Assembly (NCBI RefSeq): GCF_010015445.1
Contig: NC_053116.1
Span: 4,787,568 to 4,851,567 of the forward strand
DNA length: 64,000 nucleotides
Direction of reading: 5' to 3'
From: Perca fluviatilis
Lineage: Eukaryota; Chordata; Actinopteri; Perciformes; Percidae
The notes beneath the pieces are model-generated. The model searched no databases and was not told where the DNA came from. It saw only the letters and a list, made by a program, of their open reading frames with translations. Every line of letters starts with the position of its first letter. The first letter of the stretch is position 1. Made by a program: the position numbers and the translations under genes. Positions 43,685 to 54,220 of this stretch are shown here, one piece after another.

Positions 43685-44065
43685 ATGCAGGAAAAACCGG
43701 AGATGAGACGTACAGGATGACCTAAATTGAGGACAGCTACACTTGTTATTGTAAGATCAATGATAAGTTTAAGTCTAATAAGTCCTTTATCAAACCGTAT
43801 GAATGTGTGTCTCAGGCCAGGATAGGAAATGAACTAACAATGTAAAGATCAACAAGCTACTGACACATAATAAATACATTTATATTAATAAAATATGTAT
43901 TAATAATAAGTAATTTAATAAAGCAATTAAAAGTATAATAGTGCACTTTCTTTTATAAATTTGAATTCCGGAAAAAGTGGCTGGTAAAAAATGTAAGTGG
44001 CTGGTAAAATTGGGCATCCACCAGCCACTTTGGCTAGTGGGCAAAAAAGTTAATTTCCCACCCTG
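42874..44065. mobile_element. hAT element B, inserted in hAT A
   Basis: Termini CAGGGTGGGAAATTA at 42874 and its reverse complement ending at 44065. Both sides abut (AC)n, so an ACACACAC duplication is plausible but not provable. The subterminal block ACCAGCCACTT recurs near the right end. The interior (43150-44065) is about the same as the reverse complement of 60083-61001. It includes an (AC)n at 43650-43681. A short plus frame at 43374-43548 (MWRHIPGVKRPARES) has no further exon. Non-autonomous. Confidence 0.75.
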
Positions 44066-44535
44066 ACACACACACAAACAAAACACACACACACACACAC
44101 ACTCTCCCTTCCTGAGAGTCCCTGTTAATTTGCCTACTCCTTACCACATCGTCATCTACTCTCTCTTCCATCTTTTCCTCACTCGCTCCCACTCGCTCTG
44201 CACCTCCCTTGCGCTTTGGTGGTCGTTTGTCCATTTAACGTGGTTGCTTAACTTCCAGCAAAACTATTAGAGCTCGTGTCTCAGGGCCGGGAGGCGTGGC
44301 CATAGTGGGATTCGTAAATTTGCGGCCTGGAGTGGGGAAGGGGGTTCCTGGATTTGATTGGGTCAGGCCAGTGCCAATAAAGAAAATTAACCAATGGGCT
44401 GCTGTGAGTTCTTTATGGGCCGGCGCGGCAAAAAAAAAAAAAAGGCCAATTTATCAGCGATTCGGCCCAAAAGTGCGTCGGCCCACCGAGAAAATGCCCG
44501 GTATGCCAGATGGCCAGTCCAGCCCTGGCTATATC

Positions 44536-45114
44536 CAGAATATTTTTACCAGAATCCAGAACAGCATCAGTGGGAACGCGCCGGGGAGTACTGGCCCTTT
44601 AATTAGTTGTGGCACCACGATAACAGCATGTATGAGGATGCAGCCCAGTCCAGCTGTGTTGTGAAACATACCATTAAAACAGGGCCGCAATGAATTTAAA
44701 GCAAGTAGGCAGACACAGCAACTTACCGATTTACAGGACATGCCCACTCTGCGCACACACACAGCGGCCCACACTATAACAAATAAGACTGTGTCAAATC
44801 TTGATAACGCCAAATGGGTCGAAACAGGGAGGCATGCAGCTTACCGAGACACCCAACACCAGCAGCCCAGGTATACATCTACCCACACGGGGACATCCAC
44901 AGCCAAGACAGGGTCGGCTCAATGAAAGAACGCACGTTAGTGCCACACGCACGGCGACACAAAACAATAAAAGGCACGAAAGATGAAAAAGTGCCCTTAC
45001 CACGCAAACTGACGACCTAGGGCAGCGGCAAAAATGTACAGCACGCCAACCCGGACACGTCTCCACACACCCAGCAGGAGAAGACAGAGAAACAGAGAGT
45101 CCACACACAGCCTT
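44536..45114. other. Stretch without supported gene
   Basis: Frames on both strands overlap without recognisable content. No element terminus was found apart from the hAT A duplication at its left edge. Confidence 0.45.
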
Positions 45115-45535
45115 ATGCTATGTTTACACATGGCCGTCTATTTTCATAAACGGACATTTCAACCTCTCAGTTTTCAGAAAAGTGTTCGTTTATATGTACC
45201 CGTGTATATATGCCATCAATGCCGTCAAGAGCATGCCAGACCTGTAGGTGGCAGTGTAACGAGAAGCTCAAGCCCATGTTAGCCAATCAGAATCCCGACA
45301 ATAGCAACAACAGCAACCAATCACGTCCTCTTTCTCTCTCTCGGCTGCCTAAACCTCTGTTTGTCTCAGTTTACATGCAAACATGCAAACAAAGTTTTCC
45401 AAAATATCCACTTTGGCCGGAGTTTTTAGAAATAATCGTTTTCTGTGATAAAAACGGGGTTTTCGTGTAAATGAGAGGCCAAACCGCAGGAAAATATCTG
45501 CTTCTTCCCTTCGTGTAAACGGGGCCTAAAATAAT
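45115..45535. mobile_element. MITE with GTTTACAC ends
   Basis: The left end TGCTATGTTTACACATGGCC and the right end GTGTAAACGGGGCCTA form an imperfect inverted pair. Subterminal AAACGGACATTTC and GTTTTCGTGTAAATG blocks repeat the theme. CCCCGTTTACAC ends are common in fish hAT-derived MITEs. The target duplication was not resolved. Confidence 0.45.
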
Positions 45536-45689
45536 GCCCCCACCTCTCCCAATCAAGCGGGATGAGCCCCAGGTATGCTGATCCGCGCTCCCATGTGCAG
45601 GTAAGAGGGAGGGGAAAAACTTCATCCTGTCACATCAGTAAACCTAAGTCACCTAACACATAACCTTTTCACACCTGACGCTGACGTTT

Positions 45690-47265
45690 ACGGTAAGCGT
45701 ATTGTCTCACTTCCGGTGTTCCTGTGTTACGGACGCCAGTTTGCTGCTCCAGCAAAAACTCAACTCTGCTTTATTGTTTAATTTTGCGGCTATTTGCCTG
45801 GTTTGCATTTTAACTACAGCAGTTATACTCAAGCACATAGTTCTCTTCTCTTACAGCGACTTCCTTGCTGATCTCACAATGCTGTTAGCTACTTTAGCTT
45901 AGCCATTAGCAATGGCTAATTCCTCTCCTTCTCCTGCTCTCTCGTGCTCTGTGTGTCAAATGTTTAGCTATTCCTCTGCCTCCTTTAGTGATAAAGATAC
46001 ATATAATAAATGTAGTTTATTCGCTGCTGTGGAGGCGAGGCTTAGTGAGTTTGAGGCACGGCTCCACACCATGGAATCAATATCGTATGCTTCCGTAACA
46101 AGCCAGTGCCCCGTAGCTGGTGCGGGCCAACATTTTGTAGCTTCTGTTAGCAGTCCCCTGGCAGACCCCAAGCAGCCTGGTGAGTGGGTGACTGTCCGAA
46201 AGAAGTGTAGCGCTAGCTCTCAACCGGGGAGTGCACATGACGGCGGTCGCTCTAAACCAGGGCATTTTCGCCTTTCTAACAGTTTCTCCCAACTCAATGT
46301 TACACCTGCTGAGAAGCCAGCTCTGGTTATTGGGAGCTCTTTATTGCGAAACGTGAGGTTGGCAGCTCCAAGAAAAGCGGCCACGGTCAGCACGAAAGGA
46401 TCTAAACGGAGATTAACGGGGAAAGCAAACGTCACACCCCAAGGGAGGACGCCTCACACGACGGGACACGGCCACAGTGGACGCGCGACAATAACGGGAT
46501 GGTGGAGGTTGGGTTTAGGAAAAAAACTAAGAGGAAAGGACGCCTCACACGCCAGGACATGGCCACGGGGGACGCACGACTGTCATGCTCGTGGGCAATC
46601 CGGCAGGGGAGAGTTCTAGGCCGACCAGGCTCCTCTCCTTACCCTGTCTCTCTTAATTATGCTGTTATAGTTTTAGACTGCCGTGGGACTTCCTTTGACA
46701 CACTGAGCTTCTCTCTCCTCTCTCTTTCCATCTGTGTGCTTCCATGTTCCAGAAATGCTTGTTACTAACCTAGCTCTGGGGAGCTTATTCCCCGGAGTCC
46801 ATATGTTTTCTTTTCGCCCAGCATGTTTCCTTGGATTAGGGTGGCCCCTAAATCATAGTTGCAGCCTGTCGCCGTGGTCCTGCTGCGTGCCCTGCTATAC
46901 CCTGCTACATCCTGTGACACCCTGTGACACCCTGCAGTGCCCTGCTATGCCATGAACTACTACAACTACTATTTCTAGTCACTGATCCATTATCTTTATT
47001 GTGACTATTATTGCCACTGTTCATCACACCCCCAACCGGCACTGTCAGACACTGCCTACCAAGAGCCTGGGTCTGTCTGAGGTTTCCTCCTGAGAGGTAG
47101 GTTTTCCTCACCACTGTCACACTGAATACTTGCTCTTGGGGGAATTACTGGAATTGTTGGGTCTTTGCAAATTATAGAGTGTGGTCTAGATCGACTCTAT
47201 CTGTAAATTGTCTTGAGATAACTCTTGTTATGAATTGATACTATAAAAAAAATTGAATTGAATTA
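45690..47265 (+). mobile_element. L2 copy with ORF2 deleted
   Basis: The 5' UTR and ORF1 match the element at 15158 closely. After LVIGSSLLRNV and about 60 more bases, sequence with no L2 counterpart follows. It contains two copies of a block with GGACGCCTCACACG and GGACACGGCCAC. L2 sequence resumes at about 46600 with CAGGGGAGAGTTCTAGGCC and runs through the 3' UTR to TTGAATTGAATT. The whole endonuclease and reverse transcriptase are missing. The copy is about 1.6 kb. Confidence 0.85.
45912..46619 (+). CDS. L2 ORF1-derived frame fused to non-L2 sequence
   Basis: An open frame of 235 residues. Residues 1 to about 150 are L2 ORF1: CSVCQMFS, NKCSLFAAVEARLSEFEARL (a coiled coil), GEWVTVRKK and PALVIGSSLLRNV, the beginning of the esterase-like block. 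The rest (KAATVSTKGSKRRLTGK onward) is basic, Gly/His/Arg-rich and unrelated to L2, because the element is deleted here. The intact length compared with the broken copy at 15402 may be chance. Function is unknown; ORF1 proteins bind RNA in related elements. Confidence 0.55.
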   Translation: MANSSPSPALSCSVCQMFSYSSASFSDKDTYNKCSLFAAVEARLSEFEARLHTMESISYASVTSQCPVAGAGQHFVASVSSPLADPKQPGEWVTVRKKCSASSQPGSAHDGGRSKPGHFRLSNSFSQLNVTPAEKPALVIGSSLLRNVRLAAPRKAATVSTKGSKRRLTGKANVTPQGRTPHTTGHGHSGRATITGWWRLGLGKKLRGKDASHARTWPRGTHDCHARGQSGRGEF

Positions 47266-47927
47266 CAATAATTTAACAAATAACAGTTACACTATTAACA
47301 AGTACAAATAAAATAAATGTTGTTGAGTTGGTATGCCAACCAGCTTCAAACTTTGTTCAGTTCGTTTGCAGAAAAATGACCATATTTGCAAGAAACACAT
47401 CTCTCCTGACTTATGGCATGTCCTGCACAGGAGAAAACTCTATAAAACCCTATACACACAGGTATGAGTTTGAAAGGGCAGGCAATTTGGGGAGGCGCTT
47501 CCCCCACCACCAGGCTACAGGGTCTTGTCCTGAACGATAGACTAGCAGAGCAAGTGTAATATGTTTACTAGCGATTACGTGCAGTGAATGGTTAATATGC
47601 TTTTACGTCCGTTTAGGTGAGCCCAGAGGGAAAATATGGCATTTTAAAAGTAGCCTACATTTATGATAGCTAACTAACGGTAGACTACAGAGAAAGGGTG
47701 ATATTTTTACGTCTGTTTCGGAGCGTGTACAAAAAGCTGTTATTGTAGAGTGCATGTTGGAGAATAGCGCGGACACACACTTCACACAGCAAGTGGGCAC
47801 GTGCACTACTCGGTGTAAAAGGGAGAAAGAAAAAAGAGTCTGCCGCTGTCCGGAGCGACAGAGGGAAAACATTTCAGTCGGAACCGAAATGAGGAACTGT
47901 AATTTGTGTTCTAATCCGGTCCGAATT
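47266..47927. other. Stretch without supported gene
   Basis: No recognisable exon or element end. Short frames only. Confidence 0.45.
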
Positions 47928-48161
47928 CTACCGTTTGCATAGGAACCAGTGGTGGAAAGTCTGCTGAAGGCATTTTGCGGCTAGCTTGTGTTTCTCCGCT
48001 CTGGCGTGTGACTCCAGTGCCTTCACATCCAGAGTCCCCAATTGAATATTGTTTTTACAAAGTTTGCAGCGAGCCTCGTACCTGGAGCTGGGTACCGCTT
48101 GTAACCAACAGTGGAAATCGCTGTGATCTAGCCATGTCTCGTTAAAAGTACGCTTTCCCAT
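47928..48161 (-). pseudogene. hAT-type N-terminal zinc-finger fragment
   Basis: The minus frame starts MGKRTFNETWLDHSDFHCWL and continues CKLCKNNIQLG and LESHARAEKHKLAAKC. The C-x2-C then H-x5-H pattern is BED-like, and the TW-WL start is usual for one family of fish hAT-like proteins. It ends in a stop right after the finger. No core domain follows in this orientation. Confidence 0.55.
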
Positions 48162-48435
48162 TGTCCACACGTAGGCCTTGCCAAACTTTAACAAACTCTG
48201 AGTAGACGCAAACGTATTTCGCAGGCAGGTATTGCATTTATCACAAGATTTGTAGTTTTATCACCGTGTATGTACCAATACCAATATCCCCCAGAAAGAA
48301 CTACAACACACCGAACCAACCTTCTGAGGGCAGCATTCTGCTGGCTTTGTTACAGACTCAATATATTTTCTTTCTGCGGCCAGCATTTCTGGAAATTTTT
48401 AATGGGCATTGGGGCATCAGGTACAAGTCTTAAGC

Positions 48436-49824
48436 CTATCTGTGTAGCATACAGTGAAAGGGTATGATGAAATCCCCTGCATCTTTCTGTAAAAGACCTA
48501 TAACTCCCCCTTTGCTACCAAAATTAACTGCAGCACCATCAGCCCCCAGAGCAACTGTTTTTTCAAGCCAGTCTCCACACTGATCCCCAAGTGCAGCAAA
48601 TCCTTTCTTTGTGGCGGCATAGATTCCTAATAAACAAAGAAAAATTATAATGCAGGTCACTAGCCTATAGCTTGCCAGGTCAATACTTTTAATGTGATCA
48701 AGGTATTACTTAATATTACTTACTTAATTTCTATTTCATATATCATGCATCATGTGGGTAGGCCTTGACATAGGGTACACTTACCTTGTGCATGACCATG
48801 CTCCACTTCAATGTGTCCAATTAGTATATTGACCAGTCTCCCTCTCCTCAAGATCCGGCTGTAGACAATCACACACCCCTTCGTGGAAATGTCTGTGTCA
48901 CCGTTGATCATAAATTACATGTATTTTTATGTGTCGGCTATTACCCCAATAAATTGGGCACATGCAACGTCATTGCTGTACGTCGGGTTCATGTCTAATT
49001 CATAATAATTTCTGATCTAAATTTAGTGAATGGCAGCTCTTCTTTTGCGATGTTATAGGCGATGTTGAATTTCATTATAATCTCTGATTGTTCTGGGGAC
49101 CTGATAGCTGCTGCCTGCCGCTGAAATGCAGCCGGGAGACTGGCCACTTTAGTCACACACTTATCGTGGCATGAAATGTGTTTTTTTTTTTTTATACTTT
49201 TTTCAGCATTTCGATTCTAAATGTTGTTGATCCGCTTAAAAATGCACTGGCCACATTCTTTACAATAAATGCAGTGCATTACGTTTTCTTTCTTATTAAA
49301 ACTTAACCAGGGAAACTGGTCTAACCAGTCTTCACAAAATGTATATGTTTTTCCCTTTTTATTTTTAGTCTCTAGCTTAGGCTCGGTAGGATCTACCTCC
49401 GTCTCTGAGTCGGATGCCATCTCCGACGAAGGACCAGGGCTTGGCATCTTACCAGTGACTGGGGAGACTGGTGGCTGAAGTAGTTCCATGTCTGGGCTGT
49501 TGTCGGAGCATTGACCGGAGAGAGTGTTGGGGGAACAGGACTCTGTTTCTTTTCACTGTTCGTTGTCCGTTTTCTTGCGTTTATTTTGCTGATGCTGATT
49601 GCCGTAACTGATTCTCTGGTGCTCAGTTCGCAATTTCAATCACAAAGAGCAGTGTAGGCCTACAGGAATATCTGGACCACAGCCAATTAGAGGCAAAGAC
49701 ACACCCCATATCTGTCTTTGACTGGTTTAGACCAGAATATGATCCAACCATGAGTGTGAGTTCCGTCAAAGGAGAACGTTAGGTGCGACCTAGGAAAAAT
49801 TGTAGTCGCACTCTTACTGCCCTG
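48436..49824 (-). mobile_element. hAT element C, 5' part of a TTF/ZNF862-like transposase
   Basis: The terminus, read on minus, is CAGGGCAGTAAGAGTGCGAC at 49824. The first exon ends near 49217-49489: acidic start, then YTFCEDWLDQFPWLSF and CIYCKECG, a TTF-like finger. Further blocks are HDKCVTKVASLPAAFQRQ (about 49030-49170), INGDTDISTKGCVIVY and LVNILIGHIEVEH (48785-48910, donor GTAAGTG), and GIYAATKKGFAALGDQ with VALGADGAAVNFGSK and FHCMLHR (48436-48630). GADGA and H-C-x-H-R are the RNase H-like core region with its second catalytic Asp. The C-terminal part and the other terminus are not visible. Confidence 0.65.
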
Positions 49825-50217
49825 AAGAGTGTGTGCTACTCTTGTTAATCTGAGGGAGGATCTTATTCGAGATTAAAAATAATTTAATATGTGATCCATG
49901 CGTATACCATATTTACAGGATACATGTAGAGTTAGTGTATGTGAACATGAACATGTAATGTATGCATTTTTTCTACATAATACAAACTGGTGAAAAATAT
50001 TAAACTACTTACAACATTTAATGTTATCAACTTTTCAAATATGACATGTGAATGTTTTTCTTTTTATATGTAGGAAAATATATGGTTGGAATCACATTGC
50101 ATAACTTTTCATAAAAATAAAGAATGTTGCTTTACACAGTCTAAAGGTATCCCAATTTTCATTCAGATTCACTTAAAGTATGGCACACATGTATGGTCAT
50201 GCCACATGTGCAGATGT
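49825..50217. other. AT-rich stretch without supported gene
   Basis: No recognisable coding or repeat content beyond AT-richness. Confidence 0.5.
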
Positions 50218-50700
50218 TCACTGAGCCTTGTCCATTACCTCAATGTATCTTTTATTTAGCTTAAACCGTCCTGCAGCATATTCATCTACAAGCCGAGGTA
50301 GCATATGTGAGAAATAAAAACCTCTCAATTGCTTGACTTGCTCCCTCACAAATGCCTCATCATACTGCACTGTAAGGGAAACATGCCCTTTGGGTGTCAA
50401 AAGTGTAGCAGACCTCATCAGTGACCCCATCAGGACTGGCAGAGAGCCATGGTTGAGCCATGATTCTTGGACACTTACAACAGTGTCCCTGGTAGTAATG
50501 CTCATGCACTCTTCTTTTAGCTCTTGGCAAGCTCTAAATTAATTTGCTTTACCATAGTTAGTTGCATAGTTACCACGAAATGAGGGGTATATGTGCTCAC
50601 ATAGAAATTTGTCAGTGCTTGTGGTTGTATGGACGGGAAGCTTTTTGGCAGTACTTGCTGTAAGTCTGATTTTTCTACAATTGTGCCACAAATCAGAGGC
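50218..50700 (-). pseudogene. Transposon-type protein fragment, possibly YqaJ-exonuclease C-terminus
   Basis: Two minus frames join across a stop near 50516: ICGTIVEKSDLQQVLPKSFP, then VSVQESWLNHGSLPVLMGSL and LTPKGHVSLTVQYDEAFVRE, ending FYFSHMLPRLVDEYAAGRF. The TPKG-YDE-FVxxxxxxLxxFYxxxLP layout resembles the end of YqaJ-like exonucleases, which accompany ISL2EU transposases, but the catalytic residues lie outside this fragment. Identification is weak. Confidence 0.3.
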
Positions 50701-51435
50701 ACTTTGCTCTCTTGTTTCTAATTCTAATTGAACTGCTTGGGCATCACTAACTTCAAAGCATGCCTGGAAGAATGCCTTGCATCAGTCACAGCTAAGCTCG
50801 TAATTGTGTGTCTGATGTAGCTGAAGAATCTTGTCATCAACTGCACTGTAACAATAACAATGTAACGCAAATATGCATGCACGCTCACACAGACATGCCA
50901 TGGAGACATGCACTGGAAAGTTCACTGCTCCATCCGAGACCTTATTATTATACATCCATGGCCGAGACTCACTGGCAACGTTGTTTGTGGTAAGTAACAA
51001 TAACTAACATCGCTGTATCCACTGCTGTTATCCACAAGTCAAGACACCTCATCATTATCAATGTACAACAGCAAATGGATAGTGCTAACGTTACTGCAGA
51101 ATTTGTCATTGATAATTAACGAGATCATTAATGTTAGCTCAGTGAGAGTCTCCTATCCCCGCTTGTGTTATCGTTTGGAATGTTATCGTAAGCTTCCCTT
51201 ACGTTAAAGGGAAGCTCTATCCCGATTTTCAACCGGAGTTTGTGTCATTGCAGTGTGGGATGAACGGTGTTTGGCTTTCCCTCATTGCACTTAAGCAATA
51301 TTAAAAGAGAGGATTTGATTTAACGTCATTATTGGCACGACAGTGATGCAGCTAGTAGGTTCGTAAGCATCTCTGAAGTGCCAAAAGCAACAGACGATTT
51401 CTAGTCCCTCCCTATTTTAATCAGCAAGTCAACTT

Positions 51436-51870
51436 AAGCTAACGTTGGCTTTGTAGAGATCATGGGATTTCCCAAACTGAATAATTACAGTAAATATTAA
51501 TATAAAACTGCTTCTCTGGCTCTATCCTGTTATAACTAAGCTATCTGTTGAATTTTTTTTCCATGGATAGATTTAGATACTAAATGTCCGCGAACTTCAA
51601 ACAACAGAGAAGATTTACTGTTCCTGGAAAATGTTAGCCAGCTGCTAACTCAAGCTAACGTTAGCTTTGTAGAGATTGTTGGATTTCCCAAACTGAATAA
51701 CTACCACACATATAAACACCAAACTGCTTTGCTAGCTCAATCTTGTTGAAACTAAGATATCTACTATAAAAAAAGCTCCTGTATGTCCGCGAAAATCACA
51801 TTGAGCAGCTATTTTCAAGACAGCGCCGTCACCGGCACAGCTGATCCAAAACATTTCCAGTTCAATTCAA
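51436..51870. repeat. Diverged ~216-bp tandem duplication
   Basis: AAGCTAACGTT(G/A)GCTTTGTAGAGAT with GGATTTCCCAAACTGAATAA at 51436 and again at 51652. Later blocks, such as CTGCTT(C/T)(T/G)CT(G/A)GCTC and ATGTCCGCGAA, keep the same order. Non-coding. Confidence 0.7.
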
Positions 51871-53258
51871 GTCAAGTGATACCTGTTTTCAAAAAAATAA
51901 TGCTTAATGTCCTTGCTTGACAAGATTCATATTAAATGTATAGATAGCATGCTCTATTTGTAATAAATAAGTATGTATTTATAAAATGTATAGGGTGCAA
52001 TGTTTGTCCTTTTAATGTAGGGAGAGTTACAACAGAATACATTGTTATTTTCGTTATTTATTTGTCAAGTTGATACAGCAAAGTATGAATAATAATTTAA
52101 GTCAATTTCACTTTAATATTACTTAAAGTGATTCTATAAATATATAGAGCATATAGAAACCATTTCATGGATTGGATTAGACAGTACACATTTTTACATT
52201 ATATAATTATATATTGCACTCACCTGAGGATACAGACATACCTCTATTCATATAGACTACACTAATTATATTAATGAAATTGAATTTCCATCTCATGAAA
52301 CCCAGTACTTTATAGCTTAGCTTGCATTATATCTTGATTACAATTTTCAGCTGAATAAAATTGCATACAAATGTTCAGCAATACTGTTAGTGAGCTGGCT
52401 AGCCATACAGTCAAAGTGACTAGCTATTTTTTCTAGATGTTTCTGTCACAGACTAAATGATTAACATTACAAATCCATGTTCCCATTCATGAAAATTCAC
52501 CAAACTTGTCACACATGTCCATTCTTGTGACAAACTTAATCAGTCTGATTTGTCTGCTAAGAGTCCTGATGGTGGCGCTACAACAGCCATCTAAAATTCT
52601 AAACTTTAAATAACATATCAACCGTACATGTTTGGGCTGTACTGAATACAATTTTTTGAGCTTTGAAGCATTGGTGAGTGAAAAGAAAAGAGTGAAAAGA
52701 GACGAAGCTAGAGATGAAGCGACTGCTTTGTTGTTGCAGGACACAGTCACCTGTTGTTACACACAATTCTGGGAAGTACATAGTGTTTGAAACTGTTTTG
52801 TTATGGAGGTAACAAGTGATGTTTCCTGTTTACTGTAACGTTATGGGGCTCGCACGTTGTGATATGGGCTGACGAGTCCGATTGCCGGTTACATGATTGT
52901 TCACCACAGGTTGATGTCGAGTTGCTTTTCTCCAAAAGTTGAATCGGACTCAACTTTCTGCAGCAGGCATTCAAAACAAATGGAAAGACCTGCATTTTTT
53001 ACTGAACTGTCTGACGAGTGACATCCGACGCAGTGTGTGTGAATGAATGCTCAGCCAGCCAGCACCTCAATGTATTGGCATTATACACGGCCATACTATC
53101 TTTACCTTTATCAAATCACCTGAAAACGACACCAAGCTAAAACAGTATAACCATACAGACTTCTACAAACAGCAGACTGATTGCTTGTAACTCAACATTT
53201 CTCTGTTATGGACCTTTTTCACAGCAGACATTTTGACTTGTCATGAGTTTTCTTGTAA
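51871..53258. other. Stretch without supported gene
   Basis: AT-rich, with no coding signature. Frames at 52487-52995 on minus have no recognisable content. Confidence 0.5.
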
Positions 53259-53261
53259 TTG

Positions 53262-54057
53262 TTGCAGGCAAAAATCCTTGATTATGTGGCACGTTTTCTT
53301 AAAAAATGCGATGGAATATGCGGGATATTTATGCAATTTTATGCAATGAAATTGCGGGATCTTGCAAAAAATGCGGAAACTTGCAAAAATTGCGGTTTGA
53401 TGAAAAAGAGAGAAAAAGTGATTACTCCAACACCCTGCTTTTTTAAAACTTAATTTCCAAAAATAGTTTACAGATATTCAGTCATTGCAATAAGTAAACA
53501 AATAAGATACAAAAATATATACAAATAATATAATATTAAAGTAAAAATAATAGTCTAAACAGAGGGAAATAAAAGATACAAAAGAGACAGACTTTCAAAA
53601 ATCGTTAATAATATAGACAGCAGGAGCACTTAAACAAAGAAATTTGAGTAGACATCAGATATTAAGATAGGTTTCTTATTGGATACCAACTTAAGAGACT
53701 CAAAGTACATGTCAAATTCAACCTCCAACACCTGCTTTTCGATGATGTTCACGTCGCGTAAATACGTCACTTCATAACGTTCCCATGGCAACAGGGGAAA
53801 ATGGCTGCTATGGTGCAAAGTAAAGTAAACGCAACATTTTTTCAACTTTCTGCTAAGATATATGTGACTTTTTTGCAATGAAAATGTGGGGATTATGAAA
53901 TCATGCAAGCACCGCATTTTTTGCGCAGAAATTGGCAATTTATGCGGCGAAAGTGCGGCATATTTGAAAAAATGCGGCCCCCGCATGAATATGTGGACTT
54001 TGGCTGATTATGCATTGAATTATGCGATCGCATAATCGCGTTTTTCTGGAGGGACTG
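53262..54057. mobile_element. Non-autonomous hAT, ATGCGG-rich
   Basis: The right end reads ATTATGCGATCGCATAATCG followed by CGTTTTTCTGGAGGGACTG. Both flanks (53262-53400 and 53870-54010) repeat AAATGCGG, TTATGC and GCGGG motifs. I recognise the terminus CAGTCCCTCCAGAAAAACGC as a fish hAT family. The left terminus was not found. Interior without coding content. Confidence 0.5.
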
Positions 54058-54060
54058 ATG

Positions 54061-54220
54061 TAGGAAAAGCACAGCTGAAATTGATAACCTTAACGATGGC
54101 TCAATTCCATCAAGTGTCCCAGTAAGCTATCTCAGTGAGTCAGCATGCACAATACCAGGGCCTCTCCTAAGTGGAATGCAGCCATCATTAATGGTTTTGA
54201 ATACACCTGTGCTTTTCCTA
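54061..54220. mobile_element. 160-bp MITE with 17-bp TIRs
   Basis: TAGGAAAAGCACAGCTG at 54061-54077 is inverted at 54204-54220 with one mismatch. It lies directly against the hAT terminus at 54057. Non-coding. Confidence 0.55.

Larger units (their letters stand above)
42223..44527 (-). mobile_element. hAT element A with perfect 8-bp target duplication
   Basis: GCTATATC at 42215-42222 and 44528-44535 flanks termini CAGGGCTGGACTGG. The right side, read on minus, holds the start of a transposase frame at 44232: MDKRPPKRKGGAER followed by a charged stretch. This resembles the N-terminus of TTF/KIAA1586-type hAT transposases. The frame is cut by a second hAT (B, 42874-44065) inserted in an (AC)n tract. 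The left part, to 42770, includes a LINE-like tail GTCTGCTAAATACAATAACC. Confidence 0.85.
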
